DNA of 64,000 nt from Paenimyroides marinum (GTDB taxonomy: Bacteria; Bacteroidota; Bacteroidia; Flavobacteriales; Flavobacteriaceae), in contig NZ_FNXE01000002.1 in NCBI RefSeq assembly GCF_900108395.1, positions 1 to 64,000 of the forward strand, written 5' to 3'. The notes under the pieces were generated by a model, which worked only from the letters and a program-made list of their open reading frames with translations, was not told the origin of the DNA and ran no database searches. Position numbers and translations under genes: made by a program. Of this stretch, positions 56,292 through 64,000 are shown piece by piece (the first letter of the stretch is position 1; each line of letters starts with the position of its first letter).

Positions 56292-57337
56292 TTTAAATTA
56301 ATTTTTAATTGCACTTTATAATCATCAAGGGTATCGGTAATCTGTAAATTGTAATTGTTAAGATACAAAATATCTAAACGTTTCTGTGTATTGATGATTC
56401 CTGTTTCTGTTTTTTCTAATTCGTTAATATTTTTTGCCGATTTTTTATTGTAAGTTTCTAAAAGGATTTCATTGCCCGAAACAGTAATGTGAATTTTAAT
56501 AACAACACGTTCTGTTTGATTGATACCGTATTTGAAACAATTTTCGATAATCGGAATAAAAAGCAAAGGGGCAATTTTTTGTTGGTTCACATTTCCGTTA
56601 ATTTTATAGTCGATGTTTGTGTTTTTTGTTAAGCGTAGTTTTTGTAAATCGATATAATCGGTAATATAATTCAGTTCGCTTTTTAAGGCGACTTTTTCCT
56701 GTGAACTTTCGGTTACCACATAACGCATAATTGATGAAAGCTTTAAAATAGCGTTTGGTGTATCGTCTGATTTTACCAATGCCAATGCATAAAGTGAATT
56801 GAGCGTGTTAAACAAAAAATGCGGATTGATCTGTGCCTTTAAATACGAAACTTCGCTTTTAAGCATATCTTGTTTCATTACGTTAATGTATTGGTTATTT
56901 TTCAATAAAATACCAATTGATAAAGCAAGATAAAATTGATAAGCATTGCGGTCTATTAATAATTCCATTAAAAAAGGAGAACGAGGTGGCATCATTCGCC
57001 GGCGCATTTTTCCCGGATTTTCAGCCAATAAGGCATTGTAAATATCATTTTTTGTGATAATTAAATCGGGAACTTTCACTGCTATTATTAAAAAAAATAC
57101 TGTTATAATGATAAAGATGATATATCTTTTCTTACGATAAAAATAGGGAACAAAAAGAAAATAGTTTAGATAAAAATAAAGCACAATTATTAAATTCTCT
57201 AAACAACGTTTGTAAAATATAAGCGAATTAAAAAATGAATCATTGTTTTGTAATTCAGGAGCATTGATAAACGGAATTACAAAAAATAAAATAGAAATTA
57301 CAATTGCTATTACTGTTTGCTGATACTTTTTAAACAT
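56288..57337 (-). CDS. LytS/YehU-type sensor histidine kinase
   Basis: 349 residues. Four hydrophobic helices (about 8-25, 44-65, 70-92 and 130-147), then a His_kinase domain with the phospho-acceptor in AQINPHFLFNTLNSL near 170, and an HATPase with PLLFIPIIENCFKYGI near 255. Typical partner for LytTR regulators; no extracellular sensor domain is visible, so sensing is probably within the membrane. Overlaps the regulator gene by 4 bp. Confidence 0.9.
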   Translation of the reverse strand: MFKKYQQTVIAIVISILFFVIPFINAPELQNNDSFFNSLIFYKRCLENLIIVLYFYLNYFLFVPYFYRKKRYIIFIIITVFFLIIAVKVPDLIITKNDIYNALLAENPGKMRRRMMPPRSPFLMELLIDRNAYQFYLALSIGILLKNNQYINVMKQDMLKSEVSYLKAQINPHFLFNTLNSLYALALVKSDDTPNAILKLSSIMRYVVTESSQEKVALKSELNYITDYIDLQKLRLTKNTNIDYKINGNVNQQKIAPLLFIPIIENCFKYGINQTERVVIKIHITVSGNEILLETYNKKSAKNINELEKTETGIINTQKRLDILYLNNYNLQITDTLDDYKVQLKINLK

Positions 57338-57411
57338 TTTGATAAATTAAATCAAATATAAATGAAATAACAGTAATTTATAGAATATTGAGGTGAATAA
57401 CGGTTTTTTAA

Positions 57412-57447
57412 AAGAAAAGAGGCTGATCTTTTTGCCCAGCCTCTTTT
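57412..57447 (-). terminator. terminator of the oxygenase gene
   Basis: Stem AAAAGAGGCTG / CAGCCTCTTTT with an 11-nt loop, ending 3 bp after the stop codon on the minus strand. Confidence 0.75.
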
Positions 57448-57449
57448 AG

Positions 57450-58400
57450 TTATTTTTTAATCAATCCCAATTCAATTAACCGTTCGGTTAAAAAATCGCC
57501 GGCTGTTATATCTTCATATTGTTTAGGGTTTTTTTTATCGATGCAGTTTTCTAAACAATCTAATGGCATTTCACTTATTGGATGCATAAAAAACGGAATA
57601 GAGTAACGAGATGTTCCCCACAATTCTCTTGGAGGATTAACCACTTGGTGTATCGTAGATTTTAATTTGTTATTGGTGTGCCGTGATAACATATCGCCTA
57701 CATTAATAACCAATTCGTCATCTGCTGCAATAGCATCAATCCATTCACCGTTGTGATTTTGCACCTGTAAACCTTTTCCCTGAGCCCCCATTAATAAAGT
57801 AATTAAATTAATGTCACCATGCGCTGCTGCTCGCACAGCATCTTTGGGTTCTTCGGTAATAGGAGGGTAGTGTATCGGTCTAAGAATAGAATTTCCGTTT
57901 TTAACGTACTGGTCAAAATAAAATTCGTCTAATCCCAAATACAATGCTAGGGCACGTAAAACATACACGCCTGTTTTTTCTAACATTTTATATGTTTCTT
58001 CGCCGGTTTTGTTAAATTCAGGAAGTTCGTTCACTATGACATTTCTGGGGTATTCTGCTTCTAACTTTGGATTGTTTTCTACATATTGACCAAAATGCCA
58101 GAATTCTTTCAGATCCCCGGTTGTTCGTCCTTTGGCAGATTCTTTCCCGAAAGAAACATATCCGCGTTGACCACCAATTCCGGGAATTTCGTATTTTTCT
58201 TTTATTTCTAAAGGAAGGCTGAAAAAAGCGCGAACTTGCCTGTACAATTTGTCAACAAGTTCATCGCTTAAAAAGTGTCCTTTTAATGATACGAATCCAA
58301 TTTCTTCGTAAGCTTTACCGATTTCATTTAAAAATTTTTGCTTGCGTACCGGATCGTCCGATAGGAAATCACGCAAATTAACACTTGGTATGTTTTGCAT
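57450..58400 (-). CDS. 2-oxoglutarate/Fe(II)-dependent oxygenase, isopenicillin N synthase family
   Basis: 316 residues. N-terminal DIOX_N (about 5-120: SVNLRDFLSD, FSLPLEIKEKYEIP), then the jelly roll with iron ligands in AAHGDINLITLL (HxD, near 190) and TIHQVVNP (distal His near 246), and the 2OG-binding RYSIPFF (RxS near 262). The family oxidises diverse small molecules and its substrate cannot be inferred here. Stand-alone gene between a LytTR system and a TetR regulator. Confidence 0.9.
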   Translation of the reverse strand: MQNIPSVNLRDFLSDDPVRKQKFLNEIGKAYEEIGFVSLKGHFLSDELVDKLYRQVRAFFSLPLEIKEKYEIPGIGGQRGYVSFGKESAKGRTTGDLKEFWHFGQYVENNPKLEAEYPRNVIVNELPEFNKTGEETYKMLEKTGVYVLRALALYLGLDEFYFDQYVKNGNSILRPIHYPPITEEPKDAVRAAAHGDINLITLLMGAQGKGLQVQNHNGEWIDAIAADDELVINVGDMLSRHTNNKLKSTIHQVVNPPRELWGTSRYSIPFFMHPISEMPLDCLENCIDKKNPKQYEDITAGDFLTERLIELGLIKK

Positions 58401-58457
58401 TTTTAAAACTTTAAATTCAAAGTTACGTATTTTTACGAATAAAGTTTGAAAAATAAA

Positions 58458-59114
58458 TTAAGCAATCGTTTTTTTGTAAGCCATAGAAATAATCTGTGAA
58501 ATACTTTCTTTGATACGCTTTTCGCCGTTGACCGTATTTAGATTAATTCCACAAAATAAACTTCCGTTAATTTTTCCGTGAAGAACCAAATAGTAAATTC
58601 CTGCGACTAAAATGGCCAAAATTCCACGAATATCTACGTTTGAATCTTTAAACTGCGGATCGATGTTTTTAAAAATGGCTTCGCCTATTATTTCCCGTTC
58701 ATCAGATAAGTTTCTTAAAAAATCCTTTTTTTCGCTGATTCCCCAAAGCATAATGCGTTGCAGAATTTTATCATCTAAAAGTGCTTGAAACTGAAATTGT
58801 AACAAAGCCGTCATATCGTGTTCATTCACTTCTTTAGATACGGTGGTTAGATTTTCTATAGAATCTTTTGCTTTAAATTTCCAGAAATCACGTTGGACAA
58901 TGTATTCTTCCACCAAATTATCCAAACCTCCAAAATACGTCCAAACCAAACTTTTATCAAGTCCTGCTTCTCTTGCAATGGCAGATGCGTTTAATCCGGT
59001 ATAACCTTTTTTTAGAAGAACTTTGCCAACAGCTTGTACCATTTTGTTTTTAGTACGCTCTTTATCTCTTATAGCCCCCGAAGTGCGTTTACGTTTTTTA
59101 GGTTCCTCTTTCAT
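58458..59114 (-). CDS. TetR/AcrR-family transcriptional regulator
   Basis: 218 residues from the ATG at 59114; an upstream in-frame ATG at 59189 would add a hydrophobic stretch that does not fit. A basic N-terminal tail (KEEPKKRKRTSGAI) leads into the TetR helix-turn-helix (about 20-68: TKNKMVQAVGKVLLKKG, ASAIAREAGLDKSLVWTYFG). The C-terminal ligand domain is not recognisable. It is 57 bp upstream of the oxygenase gene on the same strand and might control or share a transcript with it. Confidence 0.88.
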   Translation of the reverse strand: MKEEPKKRKRTSGAIRDKERTKNKMVQAVGKVLLKKGYTGLNASAIAREAGLDKSLVWTYFGGLDNLVEEYIVQRDFWKFKAKDSIENLTTVSKEVNEHDMTALLQFQFQALLDDKILQRIMLWGISEKKDFLRNLSDEREIIGEAIFKNIDPQFKDSNVDIRGILAILVAGIYYLVLHGKINGSLFCGINLNTVNGEKRIKESISQIISMAYKKTIA

Positions 59115-59322
59115 AATTTTTAAAGATTGAAAGTTAGGTATAAAAATAATAAAAAAACTGATTCGTGTAAACAAATCAGTTCTTTTCATAACAACATCCT
59201 AAATTCATTAAAATGAATTGCAATAATTCTGTGAGCGTGTTTTATAATTTGATTGAAGCAAAGATACTAATTAAATTTAATGATGCAAGTAAAAATTCAC
59301 GATATGGAGAAAAAAATTTTTG
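59115..59322. other. non-coding stretch upstream of the TetR gene
   Basis: AT-rich sequence without a supported gene. It should hold the TetR promoter on the minus strand, but I see no clear consensus. The following 160 bp are the palindromic element described separately. Confidence 0.4.
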
Positions 59323-59482
59323 GAGCCTGTTTAAATTTGTATTGTAAAAATGTTTATAGGTTATTTTTGTCTCAGAACAAGGCAAATTTTCAAAGGATAG
59401 CAGGGCTATCGTTTTAAAATTTAACGCAGTTATGACCAAAAAGGAGCATAAACAAATTATTAGATAAATTTTAAACAGGCTC
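59323..59482. mobile_element. 160-bp MITE-like palindromic element
   Basis: Terminal inverted repeats GAGCCTGTTTAAA (59323-59335) and TTTAAACAGGCTC (59470-59482). The interior is itself imperfectly self-complementary and has GATAGC-AGG-GCTATC in its centre. No ORF of its own. Size, termini and palindromy fit a miniature inverted-repeat transposable element. A clear target-site duplication is not visible. I recall elements with GAGCCTGTTTAAA ends in other flavobacterial genomes, but that is from memory. Confidence 0.75.
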
Positions 59483-59539
59483 TTAATCCGGTCTAATAAA
59501 TAATTTTAGTAATTTTAGGCAATTTATTTAAAACCATAT

Positions 59540-61516
59540 ATGGAAGTTCAATCTCAAATTTTATCGCAAGATATACTGTTAGATTTATATAAAAAATTGC
59601 TGAAACCAAGGTTAATAGAAGAAAAAATGTTGATCTTGATTCGCCAGGGAAAAGTATCAAAATGGTTTTCCGGAATGGGGCAGGAAGCTATCGCCGTTGG
59701 TGTAACATCAATCCTTCATAATGACGAATACATTTTACCAATGCACAGGAATTTAGGTGTTTTTACATCAAGAAACATTCCGTTAAGCAGGTTGTTTTCT
59801 CAATGGCAGGGCAAAGCCAACGGGTTTACCAAAGGTCGTGATCGTTCGTTTCATTTCGGTACCCAAGAATACAAAATCATTGGTATGATTTCTCATTTGG
59901 GACCTCAGTTGGGTATTGCAGATGGTATTGCACTGGCACATAAGTTACGCAGAGAAAACAAAATAACAGCTGTTTTTACGGGCGAAGGAGCTACATCTGA
60001 AGGTGATTTTCACGAAGCTTTAAATGTTGCCGCTGTTTGGGATCTACCGGTGCTTTTTATTATAGAAAATAATGGTTACGGACTTTCAACGCCAACCCGC
60101 GAGCAATACAAATGCGAAAATTTAGCCGATAAAGGTATTGGTTACGGCATAGAAAGTCACATTTTAGACGGAAACAATATTATAGAAGTATATACAAAAT
60201 TGTCTGAAATTGCAGAAAATATGCGTCAAAACCCGCATCCGGTATTAATTGAGATGAAAACATTCAGAATGCGCGGACATGAAGAGGCGAGTGGTACCAA
60301 ATATATTCCGCAGGAATTGTTCGAAGAATGGAAAATTAAAGATCCTATTACTCGTTTCAACAATTATTTGACCGAAATGGGTATTTTGTCTGATGAACTA
60401 GACGCACAGCTAAGAAAAGAAATCAAAGAAGAAATTGATACGCATTGGAAAATTACGCAGGATGAAGCAGTTTTAGAAGCTGATTTGGAAACGGAGTTGA
60501 ACGATGTGTACAAACCTTATGATTATCAACATTTTGAAGCCGGATCAGAAACAAAAAACATCCGTTTTATAGATGCTGTCTCCGAAGGGTTGAAACAATC
60601 TCTTGAGCGTCACCAGAATTTAGTTGTGATGGGACAGGATATTGCCGAATATGGCGGTGCGTTTAAAGTTACCGAAGGTTTTGTGAATGAATTTGGCAAA
60701 GACCGTATCAGAAACACTCCCATTTGCGAAAGCATTATTGTTTCAACAGCTGCCGGTTTGTCTATCAATAAACACAAAGCGGTGGTTGAAATGCAATTTG
60801 CCGACTTTGTTTCAACAGGTTTTAATCCAATCGTAAATTTATTGGCAAAACAGCATTATCGTTGGGGCGAACATGCCGATGTTGTTGTTCGCATGCCTTG
60901 TGGTGCTGGTTCTGGCGCAGGTCCGTTCCATTCACAAACAAACGAAGCCTGGTTTACAAAAACGCCGGGTTTAAAAGTGGTTTATCCTGCTTTTCCTGTA
61001 GATGCCAAAGGTTTACTGAATACGGCAATTAACGATCCCAATCCGGTGATTTTCTTTGAACATAAAAATTTGTATCGCAGTAAATCACAAGATGTTCCAG
61101 CAAATTATTACACCATTCCGTTTGGGCAGGCATCTTTACTTAAAGAAGGAAGTGACGTTACCGTTATTTCTTACGGAGCCGGAGTGCATTGGGCATTAGA
61201 AACGTTGGCAAATCATACAGATATTTCTGCTGATTTAATCGATCTAAGAACATTGCAACCTTTAGATTATGAAACCATAAAAAAATCGGTTCAAAAAACC
61301 AATAAAGTAATCATTTTACAAGAAGATACATTATTTGGCGGTATTGCCAGCGATTTATCGGCATGGATTATGGAAGAATGCTTTCAATATTTAGATGCGC
61401 CGGTAAAACGCGTGGGAAGCATCGAAACGCCCATTCCTTTTATGTATCATTTAGAAGAGCAATATTTACCAAAACAGCGTTTTGAAAAAGAATTATTAGT
61501 ACTTTTGCAGTATTAA
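59540..61516 (+). CDS. 2-oxoacid dehydrogenase E1, fused alpha and beta subunits
   Basis: 658 residues in one chain. The alpha half (about 1-330) holds the thiamine diphosphate motif [17 protein letters not shown] ending in ENN near 155-180 and [12 protein letters not shown] near 240. The beta half (about 340-658) holds [20 protein letters not shown] near 363, [11 protein letters not shown] near 460 and the transketolase C domain near 530-655. Both halves look complete, as in branched-chain or 2-oxoacid E1 fusions common in Flavobacteriia. No E2 or E3 gene is adjacent, so the partner must be encoded elsewhere and the substrate is undecided. Confidence 0.92.
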   Translation: MEVQSQILSQDILLDLYKKLLKPRLIEEKMLILIRQGKVSKWFSGMGQEAIAVGVTSILHNDEYILPMHRNLGVFTSRNIPLSRLFSQWQGKANGFTKGRDRSFHFGTQEYKIIGMISHLGPQLGIADGIALAHKLRRENKITAVFTGEGATSEGDFHEALNVAAVWDLPVLFIIENNGYGLSTPTREQYKCENLADKGIGYGIESHILDGNNIIEVYTKLSEIAENMRQNPHPVLIEMKTFRMRGHEEASGTKYIPQELFEEWKIKDPITRFNNYLTEMGILSDELDAQLRKEIKEEIDTHWKITQDEAVLEADLETELNDVYKPYDYQHFEAGSETKNIRFIDAVSEGLKQSLERHQNLVVMGQDIAEYGGAFKVTEGFVNEFGKDRIRNTPICESIIVSTAAGLSINKHKAVVEMQFADFVSTGFNPIVNLLAKQHYRWGEHADVVVRMPCGAGSGAGPFHSQTNEAWFTKTPGLKVVYPAFPVDAKGLLNTAINDPNPVIFFEHKNLYRSKSQDVPANYYTIPFGQASLLKEGSDVTVISYGAGVHWALETLANHTDISADLIDLRTLQPLDYETIKKSVQKTNKVIILQEDTLFGGIASDLSAWIMEECFQYLDAPVKRVGSIETPIPFMYHLEEQYLPKQRFEKELLVLLQY

Positions 61517-61535
61517 AATAAACACACAACAAACA

Positions 61536-62492
61536 ATGAAAACAATAACTTCTTCAAACTTTAATTTTCCGGGACAAGTATCTGTTTACAAAGGAAAAGT
61601 ACGCGAAGTTTACAATATTAATAACGATTTATTAGTAATGATTGCCACTGACCGTTTATCGGCTTTTGACGTAATCATGCCAAAAGGAATTCCGTATAAA
61701 GGACAAATCTTAAATCAAATTGCTTCAAAATTCATGCAGTTAACACAAGACATTGTTCCTAACTGGTTAATAGCAAATCCCGATCCCAATGTGGCAGTAG
61801 GTTATTTGTGTGAACCTTTTAAAGTGGAAATGGTTATTCGTGGCTATTTATCAGGTCATGCAGCTCGTGAATACGCCGCCGGAAAAAGAATTTTATGCGG
61901 TGTTGAAATGCCTGAGGGTATGAAAGAAAACGATCGTTTTCCTGAACCTATCATTACACCTACAACCAAAGCGGATCTTGGAACGCACGATGAAGACATT
62001 TCAAAAGAAGATATTTTATCGAAAGGAATCGTTTCAAAAGAAGATTATGAAGTTTTAGAAAAATATACTCATGCTTTGTATCAGCGCGGTTCTGAAATTG
62101 CAGCAGAACGCGGTTTGATCTTAGTGGATACAAAATACGAATTTGGTAAAACGAAAGACGGAAAAATTGTTTTGATTGATGAAATTCATACGCCGGATTC
62201 TTCTCGTTATTTTTATGCCGATGGTTATCAGGACCGTCAGCAAAAAGGCGAAGCTCAAAAACAATTGTCGAAAGAATTTGTCCGTCAATGGTTGATTTCA
62301 AAAGGATTTCAAGGTAAAGAAGGGGAGCAAATTCCTGAAATGACTGATGAATATATTGAAACCGTTTCAGACAGATATATTGAATTGTATGAAAACATCA
62401 TCGGGGAAAAATTTGAAAAAGCAGATGTTTCAAACATTCAGGAACGTATCGAAAAAAATGTAAACGCTTTTTTGACTAATCAAACTAAATAA
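61536..62492 (+). CDS. purC: phosphoribosylaminoimidazole-succinocarboxamide synthase
   Basis: 318 residues, the longer PurC form. [12 protein letters not shown] near 14, [20 protein letters not shown] near 36-55, [14 protein letters not shown] near 105, [16 protein letters not shown] near 147 and [14 protein letters not shown] near 212 define SAICAR synthase, which joins CAIR and aspartate in purine synthesis. It starts 19 bp after the E1 gene and is followed after 3 bp by a nitroreductase gene. Confidence 0.96.
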   Translation: MKTITSSNFNFPGQVSVYKGKVREVYNINNDLLVMIATDRLSAFDVIMPKGIPYKGQILNQIASKFMQLTQDIVPNWLIANPDPNVAVGYLCEPFKVEMVIRGYLSGHAAREYAAGKRILCGVEMPEGMKENDRFPEPIITPTTKADLGTHDEDISKEDILSKGIVSKEDYEVLEKYTHALYQRGSEIAAERGLILVDTKYEFGKTKDGKIVLIDEIHTPDSSRYFYADGYQDRQQKGEAQKQLSKEFVRQWLISKGFQGKEGEQIPEMTDEYIETVSDRYIELYENIIGEKFEKADVSNIQERIEKNVNAFLTNQTK

Positions 62493-62495
62493 AAA

Positions 62496-63128
62496 ATGAG
62501 TATCATTCCCGCATTGCAGTGGCGTTATGCTACCAAAAAAATGAATGGTGAAAAAGTTGCTCAAGATAAAATAAACAATATTTTGGAAGCAGCACGGTTG
62601 GCGCCGACCTCTTCAGGTTTGCAGCCCTTTGAAATAATTGTGGTAACCAGTAAAGAGTTAAAAGAAAAAATTAAGCCCCTTGCTTTTAATCAATCACAAA
62701 TTACCGATTGTTCACATTTACTTGTTTTTGCAGCGTGGAGTTATTACGATTTAAATAAAATCAACCATTACTTTGATTATTACGAACGGGAACGTGACTT
62801 GCCCAAAGGATTTTCAGATAATTATAAAATAAATGTGGCAAAGCAGCTTACTTCAATGCCAATAGAACGTCAGTTTGAGCATGCTTCCCGCCAGGTTTAT
62901 ATTGCTTTGGGAATGGCACTGACCGAAGCGGGAGCCTTAGAAGTTGATTCAATTCCTATGGAAGGTTTCATTAATCACGAATTAGACAAGTTACTGAATT
63001 TAGAAGAAAAAGGTTTAAAAAGTGTGGTTATTTTACCAATTGGTTACCGGGATACTGAAAACGACTGGCAGGCAGAATTGAAAAAAGTACGTAAAACCAC
63101 CGCTGATATGATTACTTTTATTGAGTAA
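62496..63128 (+). CDS. NAD(P)H-dependent oxidoreductase, nitroreductase family
   Basis: 210 residues. ALQWRYATKKMNGEKV at the N-terminus (FMN phosphate contact), LAPTSSGLQPFEIIVV near 35-50, SRQVYIALGMALTEAGALEVDSIPMEGF near 128-155 and VVILPIGYRD near 180 are typical of NfsB-type flavoproteins. It uses NAD(P)H to reduce quinones or nitro compounds. Packed directly behind purC. Confidence 0.9.
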   Translation: MSIIPALQWRYATKKMNGEKVAQDKINNILEAARLAPTSSGLQPFEIIVVTSKELKEKIKPLAFNQSQITDCSHLLVFAAWSYYDLNKINHYFDYYERERDLPKGFSDNYKINVAKQLTSMPIERQFEHASRQVYIALGMALTEAGALEVDSIPMEGFINHELDKLLNLEEKGLKSVVILPIGYRDTENDWQAELKKVRKTTADMITFIE

Positions 63129-63141
63129 TCTGTATATTACT

Positions 63142-64000
63142 ATGGAAACGAACAGACATAATTTTAGTTCAGGCCCCAGCATTCTACCTGATGAAGTGTT
63201 GCAAAAAGCAGCACAAGCAGTATTGAATTTTAATGATTCGGGCTTATCACTTATCGAAATTTCACACCGGGATCCTGCTTTTGTAGATATTATAAATTCG
63301 GCTCGTAGCCAGGCTTTAGAATTATTAAATCTACAAGACAAAGGGTATTCAGCGTTGTTCTTACAAGGAGGAGCCAGTTTAGAATTTGTACGTGTGGCTT
63401 ATAATTTACTTTCCAAAAACGGTACGGCAGGATACATAAACACAGGAAGCTGGTCAAATAATGCGCTAAATGAAGCTTCATATTTTGGTAAAATTGTTGA
63501 GGTAGCCTCGTCTAAAGACAAAAAGTACAATTATATCCCAAAAAATATTGAAATTCCTTCTAATTTAGATTATCTGCACATTACATCGAATAATACCATT
63601 TACGGGACACAATTTAAAGAATTTCCTCAAACCGATATTCCTTTGGTCTGTGATATGAGTTCTGATATTTTTTCAAGAGTTTTAGATTTTACAAAATTTG
63701 ACTTGATATATGCTTGTGCACAAAAAAATGCCGGAACATCAGGTGTAAATTTGGTAGTTGTAAAAAACGAACTATTAGAACGCATCAAAAAGCCAATCCC
63801 AAACATAATGAATTACAGAAAACATATTGAAAGAGAAAGTATGTACAATACACCTTCGGTTTTTTCTGTTTATGTAAGTTATTTAACTTTGAATTGGTTA
63901 AAAGATTCTGGCGGAGTAGAGGCAATGGAACGGAAAAACAGAGCCAAAGCACATTTGATGTATTCAGAAATAGATCGGAACAATCTATTTTTTGGCAATG
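63142..64000 (+). CDS. serC: phosphoserine aminotransferase, 3' end outside the window
   Basis: 286 codons are present before the window ends. NFSSGPSILPDEVL near 7, FLQGGASLEFVRVAYNLL near 74-91, CDMSSDIFSR near 175, and the PLP lysine in CAQKNAGTSGVNLVVV near 195 are SerC signatures. SerC makes 3-phosphoserine for serine and pyridoxal phosphate synthesis. MNYRKHIERESMYNTPSVFSVYV-like block near 233 contributes to the active site. Starts 13 bp after the nitroreductase stop. Roughly 70 C-terminal residues are missing from view. Confidence 0.95.
   Translation, partial: METNRHNFSSGPSILPDEVLQKAAQAVLNFNDSGLSLIEISHRDPAFVDIINSARSQALELLNLQDKGYSALFLQGGASLEFVRVAYNLLSKNGTAGYINTGSWSNNALNEASYFGKIVEVASSKDKKYNYIPKNIEIPSNLDYLHITSNNTIYGTQFKEFPQTDIPLVCDMSSDIFSRVLDFTKFDLIYACAQKNAGTSGVNLVVVKNELLERIKKPIPNIMNYRKHIERESMYNTPSVFSVYVSYLTLNWLKDSGGVEAMERKNRAKAHLMYSEIDRNNLFFGN

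Noticed and set aside
59242-59439. 65-codon minus-strand ORF upstream of the E1 gene
   Set aside because: It lies mostly in the palindromic element, whose self-complementarity explains the open frame.

Overview
The window is a typical chromosomal segment of a low-GC member of the Flavobacteriia (Bacteroidota), most likely a Flavobacterium/Myroides-type Flavobacteriaceae. The evidence is the bacteroidete promoter format (TTTG, about 19 bp, TAnnTTTG), a type IX secretion C-terminal sorting domain, a GldI-type gliding lipoprotein, the bacillithiol genes bshA and bshB1, DUF6452/DUF6048 beside rlmD, and a PNGase F that strongly resembles the Elizabethkingia enzyme. No prophage, integrated plasmid, complete insertion sequence or CRISPR array is visible, and nearly all of the window is core genome.

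Layout. 1-350: end of an rRNA operon (last bases of 23S, a spacer, 5S, terminator). 435-2687: PaaI-type thioesterase and isochorismate synthase (menaquinone branch), then bshB1. 2752-2975: two identical tRNA-His genes with a textbook promoter and a terminator. 3159-7196: GH3/beta-lactamase-fold fusion and bshA. 7231-10565: a T9SS-secreted FG-GAP-like protein, a palindromic intergenic element and an M28 peptidase. 10642-14353: nrnA-like DHH phosphoesterase, gldI and two tandem cyclophilin-FKBP fusion isomerases. 14494-17168: rlmD, DUF6452, DUF6048. 17222-21194: YoaK-like membrane protein, lipocalin-like protein, UspA-like protein and an OmpR-type two-component pair. 21262-28918: VOC protein, J-domain membrane protein, uvrA, an ECF sigma factor with an overlooked 47-codon ORF, nth, a DUF4919 protein and bcp. 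29136-32174: aldo/keto reductase, NRDE protein, lipoprotein PNGase F. 32292-41057: recG, rdgB, DUF2490 protein, DEAD-box helicase, glmM. 41270-46680: WG-repeat protein, ABC-F ATPase, ZIP transporter, two methyltransferases. 47464-53196: complete mrpABCDEFG antiporter operon. 53251-57337: GDPD, a doubly broken sirtuin (cobB) pseudogene, TrmH-family methyltransferase and a LytTR two-component pair. 57450-64000: 2OG-Fe(II) oxygenase, TetR regulator, a 160-bp palindromic MITE-like element, a fused alpha/beta 2-oxoacid dehydrogenase E1, purC, a nitroreductase and a serC gene cut by the window edge.

Themes that link genes are low-molecular-weight thiol and peroxide handling (bshA, bshB1, bcp), envelope protein folding linked to gliding (gldI and the PPIases), surface glycan and peptide breakdown (PNGase F, GH3, M28, T9SS protein), and monovalent cation and pH homeostasis (mrp). 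I did not find a clearly undescribed multi-gene system. The most interesting items are the cobB pseudogene, the lipoprotein PNGase F, the two palindromic elements, the J-domain/DUF805-like membrane protein and the small ORF behind the sigma factor.
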